DNA of 46,132 bases from an uncultured Prevotellaceae bacterium (GCA_902770635.1 CACXTX010000011.1:1-46132), one strand, 5' to 3'. Positions 27,492-36,588 are shown, counted from the stretch's first letter. Notes: generated from the sequence alone by a model not told the origin. Program-made: numbers and translations.

Positions 27492-27678
27492 ACATTGGCT
27501 GGTTTTAGCAAACTCCGATACTATTTTAGATTTCTCTTGGACTAATTTTGTTTTCTTTCGGACTATTTCAGAATACTCCAAGAGTATTGTCGATTAAGGC
27601 TGGGTTATTTCTGAATAAGGCTGGGTTATTGCTGAATAAGGGCCGGTTATTGCTGAATAACCCCCGCTTATTGACGAA
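27492..27678. repeat. Array of about nine 21-bp repeats
   Basis: Units start at 27492, 27513, 27534, 27555, 27576, 27597, 27618, 27639 and 27660 (last one or two partial). The last four share AGGCTGGGTTATT..TGAATA; the earlier ones are diverged but keep period and the GG(A/T)-(C/T)TATT centre. The 729-bp gap 27100-27828 holds the terminator, three repeat structures and the next promoter; I see no credible gene in it. Confidence 0.7.
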
Positions 27679-27716
27679 CAGGTGCTTTCTGCCTTTTCTG
27701 CTGCTTCATATCCAAT

Positions 27717-27781
27717 CGTAAACGTTTTCCGCAATTTTATTAAGAAATATTCACGTATTATAGATTATTTGTGTATCTTTG
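27717..27781 (+). promoter_or_regulatory. Promoter region of the second SusC/SusD operon
   Basis: CGTAAACGTTT at 27717-27727 lies 57 bp before the -7 box TATCTTTG (27774-27781). No -33 TTTG is present, which suggests activation. Confidence 0.6.
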
Positions 27782-27828
27782 CACCCAGAATATTCTATTT
27801 TCATTAATTTATTTAAACTACTAATTTT

Positions 27829-30800
27829 ATGTCTGTTAAATTTAAGAGTATTTCCCGAATGGTACTGACTATGGCATTGCTGCTCATAGTATGTGGCCTA
27901 CAGGCTCAGACCATTACTGGAACAGTAATTGATGCAACAGGTGAAGCTGTCATCGGTGCTACTGTTCAGGAACAAGGTACCCAGAATGCTACAGTTACTG
28001 ATCTTGACGGTAACTTCAGCTTGAAGGTATCAGGCAACAAGCCAATCGTAGTTTCCTACATTGGCATGAAGACACAAACCATTGACATCAAGGGTAAAAG
28101 TCAAGTGAAAGTGACCATGGAAGATGACAACACCACACTGGAAGAACTTGTTGTTATCGGTTATGGCACAGCTCGCAAGAAGGACTTGACAGGTGCTGTA
28201 AGTACAGTAAAAGGTAGCGATCTGGTTCAGGTTCCCGTAACCAATGTTGCAGAAGCACTGACGGGTAAACTGGCTGGTGTACAGATTACCACAACCGACG
28301 GTTCTCCCGATGCCGAGATGATTGTCAAGGTACGTGGTGGTGGTTCTATCACAGGTGACAACTCGCCTCTTTACATTGTCGACGGATTCCCAGTATCAAG
28401 CATTAGTGACATTTCATCTTCAGATATTGAAGACATCACCGTGCTTAAAGATGCAGCCTCAACCGCCATCTATGGTTCTCAGGGTGCCAACGGTGTAATC
28501 CTTATTACCACCAAGAGCGCAAAAAGCGGTAAGACACAGGTCAGCTACAACATGTACATCCAGGGTAAGACCCTTCGCAAGAAGCTCGACACAATGGATC
28601 CCTACCAGTACGTGATGTTCCTCTATGAGCGCGCTGCCTTACAAGGCAACTCAGGAATCAGTTCTTTTGAGAAGCGTTTTGGTTCATTCGACGACCTTGA
28701 CCTCTACAAGTATCAGTCAGGTCACGACTGGCAGGAAGAGATGTTTGGCAACCATGAAATCTCTACCAGCCACAACATCAGCATTAGCGGTGGTTCTGAC
28801 AAGACAAAGTTCACACTGAGCGGCACTTATGCCAACGATAACAGCCTGATGGAAGGAAACGGTTATCGTCGTTACAACTTGAACTTCAAGTTGAAGCATG
28901 AGATTGTCAAGAACCTGGATTTGGATTTCGGCGTACGCTTGGCAGACACTCAGACAAAGGGTGTTGGTACTGGTGGTGGCTCATATAAGATTCGTTCATA
29001 CGATGCCATCATGACTGGCCCGGTATTTGGACTCTATGATCAGATTGAGATTGACCCCAGCGCTCTGCCTGAAGATGAGTATGAAGAATACATTAATGCA
29101 ACGCGTACCCTCAAAGACCGCGTGAACGACTACTGGCGCCGCAAGGACGAGCGTAAATACAACTTCAACGCAGCTCTTAACTGGAAGATCACTAAGAATT
29201 TCATATACCGTCTTGAAGGAGGTTACGACTACACCTTCTATCAGTTGAAAGACTGGTTTGGCGCTCGCAGTAGCAAAGCAGTCCAGGACGGTGGTAGTCT
29301 GCCTATGGGCCAGTGGGATAAGAGAGATTCATGGAAACTTCGTGGAGCTCATACCTTGACCTACAAGAACACCTTCAACAAGATTCACGATGTGAATGTG
29401 ATGATTGGTCAGGAGTACGTCGGAGCAAACAATGAGACCATGTCTATGGTTGGCAAATACTTCCAGAGAGACATTCAGCCCGAGAAGATGTTTGCCTCCA
29501 TGCAGAACAACTCTCATGCTACTGGTGCACAGACTATTTCATCAAACCTGGGACAGGAAGACCGTACTATTTCTTTCTTCGGACGTGTCAACTATACGCT
29601 GATGGACCGTTACCTCCTGACCCTGACATTCCGTGAGGACGGTTCCTCTAAGTTCGCAGAAGGAAACCGATGGGGCTTCTTCCCCGCCGCAGCATTCGGC
29701 TGGCGTATCATTGAAGAGCCTTGGATGGAAAAAGCCAAGAGCTGGATGAGCAACCTGAAGTTACGTCTCTCTTACGGTACAGCTGGTAACAACCGTATCA
29801 GCAATGCCATGTATGTTACTCAGTACAAAGCATACTCTGGTTCTAAATACTACGGAGCAACCAACCAGCAGAATCCTCACTACACATTGCAGAACAGCCA
29901 GTTAGCCAATCCTGACCTGAAGTGGGAGACCACCATTACCCGTAACATCGGTCTCGACTTCGGTTTCTTCAACGAGCGACTCACTGGTAGTCTTGACTTC
30001 TATAGCAACACGGTGAAGGATCTGCTTGTAGAAGTTCCCATCACAGCCATTGGCTACACCTCCATGCAGCAGAATATCGGTGAGACTTCTAACAAGGGTA
30101 TCGAGTTGACCTTGAATGGCGTTATCCTGCAACATAAGGATTACTCGCTGAACCTCAGTTTCAACATCGGCTTTAATAAGAATAAGGTGGAAAAACTCTC
30201 CGACGGTGTGCAGTCAATGCAGTTCAACTCTGGCGGTTTCTCTACCGACATGCGTGGTGCCGACGACTACCGCGTAATAGTAGGAGAGCCTCTCGGACTT
30301 GTTTGGGGCTTCGAGTATGACGGCATCTACGGTGTAGATGACTTTGAGACCTATGTTGACGACGCTGGCAAGACACAGTTCAAGTTTGACTCTTCCGGTC
30401 GCTATATCCTGAAGGAAGGCGTTGTTGACAACACGTTTACTACAGCCGGTTCCAAGGGTGGTCTGCGTCCTGGTGCTCCTAAGTTCAAGGATCTTAATGG
30501 TGACGGAGTCATCGATGCTGACAACGACCGTACCATCATTGGTAAGACCCAGCCTAAGTTCCAAGGCGGTTTCGGACTGAATGCCACCTATAAGTGGTTT
30601 GATTTTGCAGCCAACTTCAACTATGTAGTAGGTAACGATGTTTACAACATGGACAAGATGGTTTCCGAGCAGTCTTACCGCAACCAGTGGGCAGCCTTGC
30701 GTAGGGAGATGACCCCAGTAAGCCTGGGTGGTAGTGCATGGACCTACTTGAACACTTCTACTGGAGAAATCGTTACAGACTATGAGACCTTGAAGGCCAT

Positions 30801-31137
30801 GAACGCTAATGCAACACGCTGGTCTGCAACAACGATGTCTGACAACAACCCTGTACCCAACTCTTACTTTGTAGAGGATGGTTCCTTCCTGCGCTTGCAG
30901 AACCTGACACTGGGCTTCACCTTCCCAAAGACATGGACTCAGAGATTCGCCTGCAACCAGTTGCGTCTGTACTGCACACTTAGCAACGTATTCTGCATTA
31001 CAAACTATGACGGATACGATCCTGAAGTTAACTCGTCAATCCGTGGTAGCAAGACCAGTGGACTGACACCTGGTGCAGACTACTCAGCTTATCCGAAGTC
31101 ATTCTCTTGGACTGTCGGTGCTAACATTACATTCTAA
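27829..31137 (+). CDS. Second SusC-like TonB-dependent outer-membrane transporter
   Basis: A 1102-residue SusC homologue starting MSVKFKSISRMVLTMALLLI with the signal peptide ending at GLQAQ. The carboxypeptidase-like domain (TITGTVIDATGEAVIG...DLDGNFSL) is followed by the plug (EELVVIGYGTARKKDLTGAV, SPLYIVDGFPV, AIYGSQGANGVILITTK) and a barrel ending SWTVGANITF. It resembles the first SusC but is clearly diverged, so it is probably a separate transporter with its own substrate size or decoration preference. Its promoter carries the CGTAAACGTTT motif, unlike that of the first pair. It heads a three-gene operon with a SusD and a surface lipoprotein. Confidence 0.95.
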   Translation: MSVKFKSISRMVLTMALLLIVCGLQAQTITGTVIDATGEAVIGATVQEQGTQNATVTDLDGNFSLKVSGNKPIVVSYIGMKTQTIDIKGKSQVKVTMEDDNTTLEELVVIGYGTARKKDLTGAVSTVKGSDLVQVPVTNVAEALTGKLAGVQITTTDGSPDAEMIVKVRGGGSITGDNSPLYIVDGFPVSSISDISSSDIEDITVLKDAASTAIYGSQGANGVILITTKSAKSGKTQVSYNMYIQGKTLRKKLDTMDPYQYVMFLYERAALQGNSGISSFEKRFGSFDDLDLYKYQSGHDWQEEMFGNHEISTSHNISISGGSDKTKFTLSGTYANDNSLMEGNGYRRYNLNFKLKHEIVKNLDLDFGVRLADTQTKGVGTGGGSYKIRSYDAIMTGPVFGLYDQIEIDPSALPEDEYEEYINATRTLKDRVNDYWRRKDERKYNFNAALNWKITKNFIYRLEGGYDYTFYQLKDWFGARSSKAVQDGGSLPMGQWDKRDSWKLRGAHTLTYKNTFNKIHDVNVMIGQEYVGANNETMSMVGKYFQRDIQPEKMFASMQNNSHATGAQTISSNLGQEDRTISFFGRVNYTLMDRYLLTLTFREDGSSKFAEGNRWGFFPAAAFGWRIIEEPWMEKAKSWMSNLKLRLSYGTAGNNRISNAMYVTQYKAYSGSKYYGATNQQNPHYTLQNSQLANPDLKWETTITRNIGLDFGFFNERLTGSLDFYSNTVKDLLVEVPITAIGYTSMQQNIGETSNKGIELTLNGVILQHKDYSLNLSFNIGFNKNKVEKLSDGVQSMQFNSGGFSTDMRGADDYRVIVGEPLGLVWGFEYDGIYGVDDFETYVDDAGKTQFKFDSSGRYILKEGVVDNTFTTAGSKGGLRPGAPKFKDLNGDGVIDADNDRTIIGKTQPKFQGGFGLNATYKWFDFAANFNYVVGNDVYNMDKMVSEQSYRNQWAALRREMTPVSLGGSAWTYLNTSTGEIVTDYETLKAMNANATRWSATTMSDNNPVPNSYFVEDGSFLRLQNLTLGFTFPKTWTQRFACNQLRLYCTLSNVFCITNYDGYDPEVNSSIRGSKTSGLTPGADYSAYPKSFSWTVGANITF

Positions 31138-31163
31138 TCAATCCTCATTTACAACTGAAGAAT

Positions 31164-33224
31164 ATGAAAAAAATATATTTATTCATTGCTGCACTGACGG
31201 TAACACTGGGATTCTCCTCTTGTGAGAAACAACTGGAAACAGAGTCTCTGTCAGCAGACAACTTGGAATATCTGTGCTCAAACCCCACAGACACCCGTAA
31301 GATGATAGACCATGTCTATTCCTACTTCTGCGAGGATACCTATACATCACGTATGAGCACCAACTGGATGCAGAATACCGATGTCGAAGTAGGCTTCCTG
31401 ACAAAGGCCAATACTGACGAAGCAACACGCCGAGGTGTTTGGGCTCTCAACCCTCGTCAGTTCTCTGATATCAAGAACTGCTGGGACAACTCCTTTAAGG
31501 CTATTGACTTCGCCAACCAGTGTATTGAAGGTATTGAAAACAGCCCCATGTACCAAAGCGGCGACAAGGATATGAAGCAACTCCACGGCGAGGCTTATTG
31601 TCTTCGTGCCTATTGGTATTTCCTGATGTGTAATTTCTGGGCCGATGTTCCTTTTGCTACAAAGGCTACCACAAAGGACAATTACCAGGATACGGGTGGT
31701 CGTGTGGACAAGAACATTATCTACTCACACTGCATACAAGACCTTATCGACGTAGAAGAGGAAATGCAATGGAGCAGCAATGTTTCCGTAGAGCGCATGA
31801 ACCGTGAGTTTGCACTGGGATTCATTGTAAAACTGGCTATGTTCCGTGCCGGATACTCTATGCAGGCTAATGGAACAATGGCTCGCAGCACACAGACTGG
31901 TGACGAGTATTCTGTCATTTACACTGACGAGAACGGTGATGTACAGACAGCTGTTGCTGCCGACGACTACTATAAGGTAGCCAAGGCATACGCCTTGAAA
32001 CTTATCTCACTGAGAGACCGTGCACTAAACACGAATTTCAAGCAGATTTTTGACAACGAGATTAATTCCTGCAATCCAGCGAATGGCGATGTATTGTTCG
32101 AGATGGGCTTCGTACCCAACTCGGGAGGTGACATAGGCTGGTGTCATGGATTAAGCGTAGTTAGCAGTACAAAAGGTGCTGGAACAACTTACACCAACCT
32201 GACTCCTAGCTATGCATGCTCATTCGACCCTCAGGATCAGCGCCTGCCCGTAACATGCGTCAACTACCGCTGGCTCTATGACAACAAGCAGGGTGCTTGT
32301 GACGCATTAAGCGTTCAGCCTGCCAAGTGGTGTCGTATGGACTTGAACGTTACCAACGTAGAAAGCAAGGGTACTGGCATCAACTGGCCTGTTCTTCGCT
32401 ACGCCGACGTATTGCTGCTGTTAGCCGAGGCTGACAACGAGATTAACAAGGCTCCCACAGCACTTGCCAAGCAGATGTTAGCAAGAGTTCGCGGACGTGC
32501 CTTCATCCATGCCAGCAATCAGAATGAGCAGGTTGTCCAGTATATCGACGCACTCAACACCTATGAAAGCTTCAAAGAGGCCATTATCAACGAGCGCGCC
32601 TGGGAGTTTGGAGGTGAAAACATTCGCAAATTTGACCTGGTACGCTGGAACAACTACGCAGATAAAGTAGTTGACGCTATCGAGTGGATTCGTGACGTAG
32701 CAGTAAACTACGCACAGGTAAAGATAGTAGGAAACGAGTTTATCTATGACAAAAACCAGGAAATTGAGCCCATGGATGTAGCCAATCGTCTGTATTACAA
32801 TTACACCAATGGTAAACTGGAGTTTGTAAACGACTACTTCACCTATTGCGATCCTAAGGAGAGTCCATACAGCACCGCATCTACATTGCCTGATGCTGAT
32901 ATCGAGAATCCTGGTGCCACCTTCGATGGATTGAAATACGTTAATTTCGTAGGTGCACTCATGTCGGTTAGTGATACCGACCCTGAAACCAAGCAGAAGT
33001 ACGGTACTGATGGTGAAGGCAACGTTATCAAGAAAGGTGTGTTCAATGAACGTATTCGCTATTCATGGGTTGGTATTACTGACGGTGTTCTTGACAATGG
33101 CACTGAAGACCTGTCAAGCTTACGCACTAAGGTTGCTCCCTACGTAATCCCCATCCCAACCGATCGTGTCATGTCATCTAACGGTGTATTGTCAAACGAC
33201 GGCTATGCTATTCGTAACAAATAA
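31164..33224 (+). CDS. Second SusD-like outer-membrane lipoprotein
   Basis: A 686-residue SusD/RagB homologue. The lipobox GFSSC gives acylated C20, followed by EKQLETESLSADNLEYL. Family helices (QLHGEAYCLRAYWYFLMCNF; INWPVLRYADVLLLLAEADN) and the NERAWEFGGENIRKFDLVRW motif are present. It is partner and lid for the SusC 26 bp upstream. It contains several Cys and Trp residues around 330-380 (GWCHG, AKWCRMD) that may shape the glycan site. Like the first SusD it is longer than average. Confidence 0.93.
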   Translation: MKKIYLFIAALTVTLGFSSCEKQLETESLSADNLEYLCSNPTDTRKMIDHVYSYFCEDTYTSRMSTNWMQNTDVEVGFLTKANTDEATRRGVWALNPRQFSDIKNCWDNSFKAIDFANQCIEGIENSPMYQSGDKDMKQLHGEAYCLRAYWYFLMCNFWADVPFATKATTKDNYQDTGGRVDKNIIYSHCIQDLIDVEEEMQWSSNVSVERMNREFALGFIVKLAMFRAGYSMQANGTMARSTQTGDEYSVIYTDENGDVQTAVAADDYYKVAKAYALKLISLRDRALNTNFKQIFDNEINSCNPANGDVLFEMGFVPNSGGDIGWCHGLSVVSSTKGAGTTYTNLTPSYACSFDPQDQRLPVTCVNYRWLYDNKQGACDALSVQPAKWCRMDLNVTNVESKGTGINWPVLRYADVLLLLAEADNEINKAPTALAKQMLARVRGRAFIHASNQNEQVVQYIDALNTYESFKEAIINERAWEFGGENIRKFDLVRWNNYADKVVDAIEWIRDVAVNYAQVKIVGNEFIYDKNQEIEPMDVANRLYYNYTNGKLEFVNDYFTYCDPKESPYSTASTLPDADIENPGATFDGLKYVNFVGALMSVSDTDPETKQKYGTDGEGNVIKKGVFNERIRYSWVGITDGVLDNGTEDLSSLRTKVAPYVIPIPTDRVMSSNGVLSNDGYAIRNK

Positions 33225-33236
33225 AAAAACACCATT

Positions 33237-34970
33237 ATGAAAATGAAAAAATATTTTATGATAGCTCTGATGGCCTCATTGATAACAGGGGCTATGAGCA
33301 GTTGTAGTGATAATGATAATAAGGGAGAGGCACCTCGTCTGTTTCGTCCTGTAGCATCACTGGAAACCAATACCAATACTATTAAGGCGAAATGGGACAA
33401 CATTTCTGGTGCAACAGAGTATAAGTTGACACTTTATCGTCTAATTGGCACTGACGAGGCTGGCGAGAACACCTATGAGCCTTGTGCTACCGCTACATGC
33501 GAGAAGTCTCCATATACTTTCACCGATCTGGCTTGGGATGAGAAATACCATGTAGAGATTTCCTGTGAAGGTAATGGAAAATCCTCTGGTGTTTATACAA
33601 CATCTGACGTGAGTGTTGCTTACGTTTCCAGCTTAAAGAGTGTAAAGACCATTGATAATGCAGCCCGTATTACCTGGGATTTAAGCGGTGTAACTATCAA
33701 GGCGATTGTTGCTACTCCTGCAGAAGGCGGCGAACCCGTTATAAAGAAGGTATCAAGTACCAATTATGAGGCTGGTAGTGTGGATATTGCAGGTTTGACC
33801 CCCAGTACTAAGTATGTCTTCGCTGCTTATAGCGACAGTGAGAACTTTACAAATTCCACTTACGCTGGTAGGTTGAACGACACTACGAAGAAGCCCATTG
33901 ACTTCGACCTTGAATATGGCGCAGGCAACTGGATTGATATCCGTGACTATGATGAGAAGCAGGCCGTTGACACACTGAAGACAGCTGAATTCTGGGAGCA
34001 GGTAAAAGATGGCAATACCATCATCTTACGTGGTGACTTTGACTATAAGGTAAACAACTCACAGCCTTTCACCAAGTCGGTTCGTTTCGCAACAGGCCCA
34101 ACTCTGGGTGGAAACGCACGATTCATATCTTCTGGTGGACTGACTCTGAAGAAAGGCGTAGATGTAGAGTTCATCGAGTTCCTGAACGTTGATTTCTATA
34201 GTGACAAAGCTATCAGCAGTAACCCTGTAATTCCCGTAAGCGAAGGCGGCAAGACTGATAAGGGCTTCGGTGGTCGTCAGGTATTCAACATCAACGGTGT
34301 TGCCTGTACGCTGAAGAACCTTACCTTCAAAGGTTGTCATATCGAGGGCTATCGTGCCGTAGTTCGTGCCCAGGCTGATGGAGACAACATCAATAACATC
34401 ACGATTGACAACTGCTATATCAATGGTATTGGAGATCAGGGTGTGCTGACAACCAATAACAAGAAGGGCGACTGGAAGACCATTAACATCACGAACACGA
34501 CCCTTACAAACATCGTCATGCTTTGTGACTTCCGTGCCAGTGCAAATACGATAACACTCAATATTGGAAACTGTACCTTCTGTTATGCTCCGATGGAGAC
34601 TACAGCCAACGCTAATACTCCTTTGTTCCGATTCGGCAGCAATGCTGTGACGCTGAACATTGACAAGACCCTATTTGGTCCTTCTATGCTCACAGAGGGT
34701 GGCTCTGGCTCAGCCATACACCCATACGAAGCTGGCCCTAACGGCTCTGTTTACTTGAATGGAGCAAACGCTTTGGTTAGCGTTACCAAGAGCTTTAAGA
34801 CCAACTTCATTTGGACACCTATTGGTGCTGAAAGTACCACATATCCAGTTGACGGTCTGAATGAACTTAGCATGGATGAAACCAAGCTATGGAATGCACC
34901 TGCATCAGGCGAATTCAAGCTTATTGGTCAAATCGGTGAGGATGGAATTGGCGATCCACGCTGGTTCTAA
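33237..34970 (+). CDS. Probable surface glycan-binding lipoprotein (FN3 plus beta-helix, DUF4957/DUF5123-like)
   Basis: A 577-residue lipoprotein; lipobox MSSC with acylated C23, followed by SDNDNK, an acidic stretch like surface-export signals of Bacteroidota lipoproteins. Residues about 35-215 look like two fibronectin-III-type modules (IKAKWDNISGATEYKLTLY; AGLTPSTKYVFAAYSDS). The rest is a parallel beta-helix-like region (LKNLTFKGCHIEGYRAVV; INNITIDNCYINGIG; LNIGNCTFCYAP) without catalytic motifs that I recognise. Position directly after a SusC/SusD pair and the fold point to a pectin-binding surface protein, although a lyase role is not excluded. It ends ..DGIGDPRWF, common in this family. 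A terminator follows at 34992. Confidence 0.78.
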   Translation: MKMKKYFMIALMASLITGAMSSCSDNDNKGEAPRLFRPVASLETNTNTIKAKWDNISGATEYKLTLYRLIGTDEAGENTYEPCATATCEKSPYTFTDLAWDEKYHVEISCEGNGKSSGVYTTSDVSVAYVSSLKSVKTIDNAARITWDLSGVTIKAIVATPAEGGEPVIKKVSSTNYEAGSVDIAGLTPSTKYVFAAYSDSENFTNSTYAGRLNDTTKKPIDFDLEYGAGNWIDIRDYDEKQAVDTLKTAEFWEQVKDGNTIILRGDFDYKVNNSQPFTKSVRFATGPTLGGNARFISSGGLTLKKGVDVEFIEFLNVDFYSDKAISSNPVIPVSEGGKTDKGFGGRQVFNINGVACTLKNLTFKGCHIEGYRAVVRAQADGDNINNITIDNCYINGIGDQGVLTTNNKKGDWKTINITNTTLTNIVMLCDFRASANTITLNIGNCTFCYAPMETTANANTPLFRFGSNAVTLNIDKTLFGPSMLTEGGSGSAIHPYEAGPNGSVYLNGANALVSVTKSFKTNFIWTPIGAESTTYPVDGLNELSMDETKLWNAPASGEFKLIGQIGEDGIGDPRWF

Positions 34971-34991
34971 TCCCTTTTCTCATACACATTT

Positions 34992-35027
34992 GAGGGCGAG
35001 CATCTTTTAGGTGTTCGCCCTCTTTTT
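34992..35027 (+). terminator. Terminator of the second SusC/SusD operon
   Basis: GAGGGCGAGCA (34992-35002) pairs with TGTTCGCCCTC (35012-35022, one G-U), followed by TTTTT. Confidence 0.88.
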
Positions 35028-35057
35028 CATTACTGAACAACATAACAATAGGAGGAA

Positions 35058-35133
35058 CGTAAACCTTTTCGTAATTTTTTTTCAGAGAAAAAGGTAAAAT
35101 GTTTGGCTGTTTCAGAGATTTGTCGTAATTTTG
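35058..35133 (+). promoter_or_regulatory. Promoter region of the small secreted protein gene
   Basis: TTTG at 35102-35105, 20 bp, TAATTTTG at 35126-35133: a full-consensus promoter. CGTAAACCTTT (35058-35068) resembles the pectin motif but lies 68 bp before the -7 box, about one helical turn further than in the other units. Confidence 0.65.
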
Positions 35134-35197
35134 CAACGAGTATAAACTCATTATTAAATAACTAATATACTAACATTTTAAACAAAACAAAAAGCGT

Positions 35198-35929
35198 ATG
35201 AAGAAAATTTTTACTCTTATCGCAGTAGCCGCAATGGCTATCAGTGCTAATGCTCAGGAAAAGTACATCATTCAGAAAGATTTTGTACCAAGTAAGGGGC
35301 AAGTTGTTGAAGCAACGACAAGTACAACCATCACTTTTTCTGATGATCCAGGTTGGAAGGCTTCAAATCCTGCCGATGGCGGCTTTGTAAATCAGAAAGA
35401 CTATATTGCAGGTGTTACTGGTACCCAAAATCCCAAGGACGGCGGTTATGATTCCGGCGCTTCAGCTGGTAGCGCATATAAGCCCGCTTCTAAGAATTTG
35501 CCTAATGCAGGTGTCTATTACAAAGTAAAAGCCTCACAAGCCGGTGCATTTGAACTCGCACTAAAGGTCGGCGGCGGAAAGAACTTCTATATTTGCAATG
35601 CTGATGATGGTTCTGCACTTGCAAATACCGACATTAAAGGTGTTGCCGAAGGTGGTGACTTAACCTTGGATGATTCATATTTATGGTCAGGCGATGGTGA
35701 GATGCTTGTAACCTTCAATGCAGAAGCAAACAAGAGTTACTACATCTTCTGCACAGGTTCTAAACTGACATTCTTTGGCTATACCTTTACTTCTGCTACA
35801 GGCATTGAATCAGTTAAGGCTTCTGTGAATACTGCTAACGGCGAAACATACAACCTCGCTGGCCAGAAGGTTGACGCTTCAGCCAAGGGTCTGGTTATCA
35901 AGAACGGCAAGAAGATGATTCAGAAGTAA
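35198..35929 (+). CDS. Secreted protein of unknown function with C-terminal tag
   Basis: A 243-residue protein with a signal peptide (MKKIFTLIAVAAMAISANAQ). The mature part is beta-rich and Gly/Asp-rich (KVGGGKNFYICNADDG; SYLWSGDGEMLVTFNAEANK; YYIFCTGSKLTFFGYTF) and looks like a jelly-roll carbohydrate-binding or spacer domain, but I recognise no catalytic motif. The last 28 residues (ETYNLAGQKVDASAKGLVI and on) are the tag also found on the esterase, the long pectate lyase and the polygalacturonase. It is a single-gene unit with a near-consensus promoter and its own terminator, suggesting strong expression. Confidence 0.7.
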   Translation: MKKIFTLIAVAAMAISANAQEKYIIQKDFVPSKGQVVEATTSTTITFSDDPGWKASNPADGGFVNQKDYIAGVTGTQNPKDGGYDSGASAGSAYKPASKNLPNAGVYYKVKASQAGAFELALKVGGGKNFYICNADDGSALANTDIKGVAEGGDLTLDDSYLWSGDGEMLVTFNAEANKSYYIFCTGSKLTFFGYTFTSATGIESVKASVNTANGETYNLAGQKVDASAKGLVIKNGKKMIQK

Positions 35930-35954
35930 ACAGAAACTTATTCATAACAAAAAG

Positions 35955-35987
35955 CAGAGCTTCTTTTAATGTGGGGCTCTGTTTTTT
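35955..35987 (+). terminator. Terminator after the small secreted protein gene
   Basis: CAGAGCTTC (35955-35963) pairs with GGGGCTCTG (35973-35981, two G-U pairs), followed by six T. Confidence 0.8.
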
Positions 35988-35996
35988 GTTTCTTAC

Positions 35997-36326
35997 TTAT
36001 TTCCTACTTGAAGAGATTGGAGGAATGCTATAAGGAGATGTCTCTCGCTGGGAGTTGCGCAATTCATCGGAGATTTCCAAAAAGAAATCGTGACCTAAAA
36101 TTGAAGACACCTTGAATAACAATGCTACAGAGACATCTTCTCGTTTGAAGATGTCGTACATATTGGTTCGCTCACATGGGATTTTTGACGCCAACCAACT
36201 GGCAGAACGCCCTTGCTCATCGAGCACTTCCTTGATTCTTTCACCTACGTGCATAATTATATTCCTTTCTAATTCGTTAACTCTAGTTACTTTTGTATCT
36301 GGGCTTTTTTTACTATGTTTCATCAT
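35997..36326 (-). CDS. XRE-family helix-turn-helix regulator
   Basis: A 109-residue protein with one Cro/C1-type DNA-binding domain: VGERIKEVLDEQGRSASWLASKI, then ERTNMYDIFKREDVSVALLFKVSSILG, the usual five-helix layout (residues about 27-80). No ligand or effector domain follows, only a short Ser/Pro-rich tail. Start options are ATG 36326 (MMKHSKK) or a later ATG (MHVGERIKEVL); a -7-like box on the reverse strand at 36354-36347 favours the earlier one. It is the only regulator gene in the pectin region and is transcribed against it, but there is no direct evidence that it controls these genes. Confidence 0.82.
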   Translation of the reverse strand: MMKHSKKSPDTKVTRVNELERNIIMHVGERIKEVLDEQGRSASWLASKIPCERTNMYDIFKREDVSVALLFKVSSILGHDFFLEISDELRNSQRETSPYSIPPISSSRK

Positions 36327-36346
36327 TTTCTGTCATTTAGCCGTGA

Positions 36347-36354
36347 CAAATATA
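36347..36354 (-). promoter_or_regulatory. Probable -7 box of the XRE regulator gene
   Basis: Reverse strand reads TATATTTG, a match to TAnnTTTG, about 21 bp before ATG 36326. The -33 element is weak. The 288-bp gap 36327-36614 otherwise holds only the promoter for the rightward genes. Confidence 0.45.
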
Positions 36355-36555
36355 GTAAATATTCCTGATTTTTCTTGCAATGCAACGCTAATTACAAACA
36401 AAATTCCGTAAATATTCAACATTACATATAAACTTCTACTACTTACACCATCAGAATTAAACAAGTTGGCAATTTGTAAGATAGCAAAGAAAGAAATACA
36501 TTGGCTTGTATCTTAAGAACTTACGTTCGAAAAATCCTAAATAAATACCAAAATA

Positions 36556-36588
36556 TTTGGTAGTTTCAGTTTTTTTTGCGTAATTTGC
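36556..36588 (+). promoter_or_regulatory. Probable promoter of the PL1 remnant, GH28 and GH3 genes
   Basis: TTTG (36556-36559), 21 bp, TAATTTGC (36581-36588), one position off the -7 consensus. The segment TTTGGTAGTTTCAG resembles TTTGGCTGTTTCAG of the promoter at 35102. Confidence 0.5.

Noticed and set aside
27313-27597. 94-residue open frame in the gap after the first SusC/SusD operon
   Set aside because: It runs through the inverted-repeat element and into the 21-bp array, has no family features and no promoter or start context.
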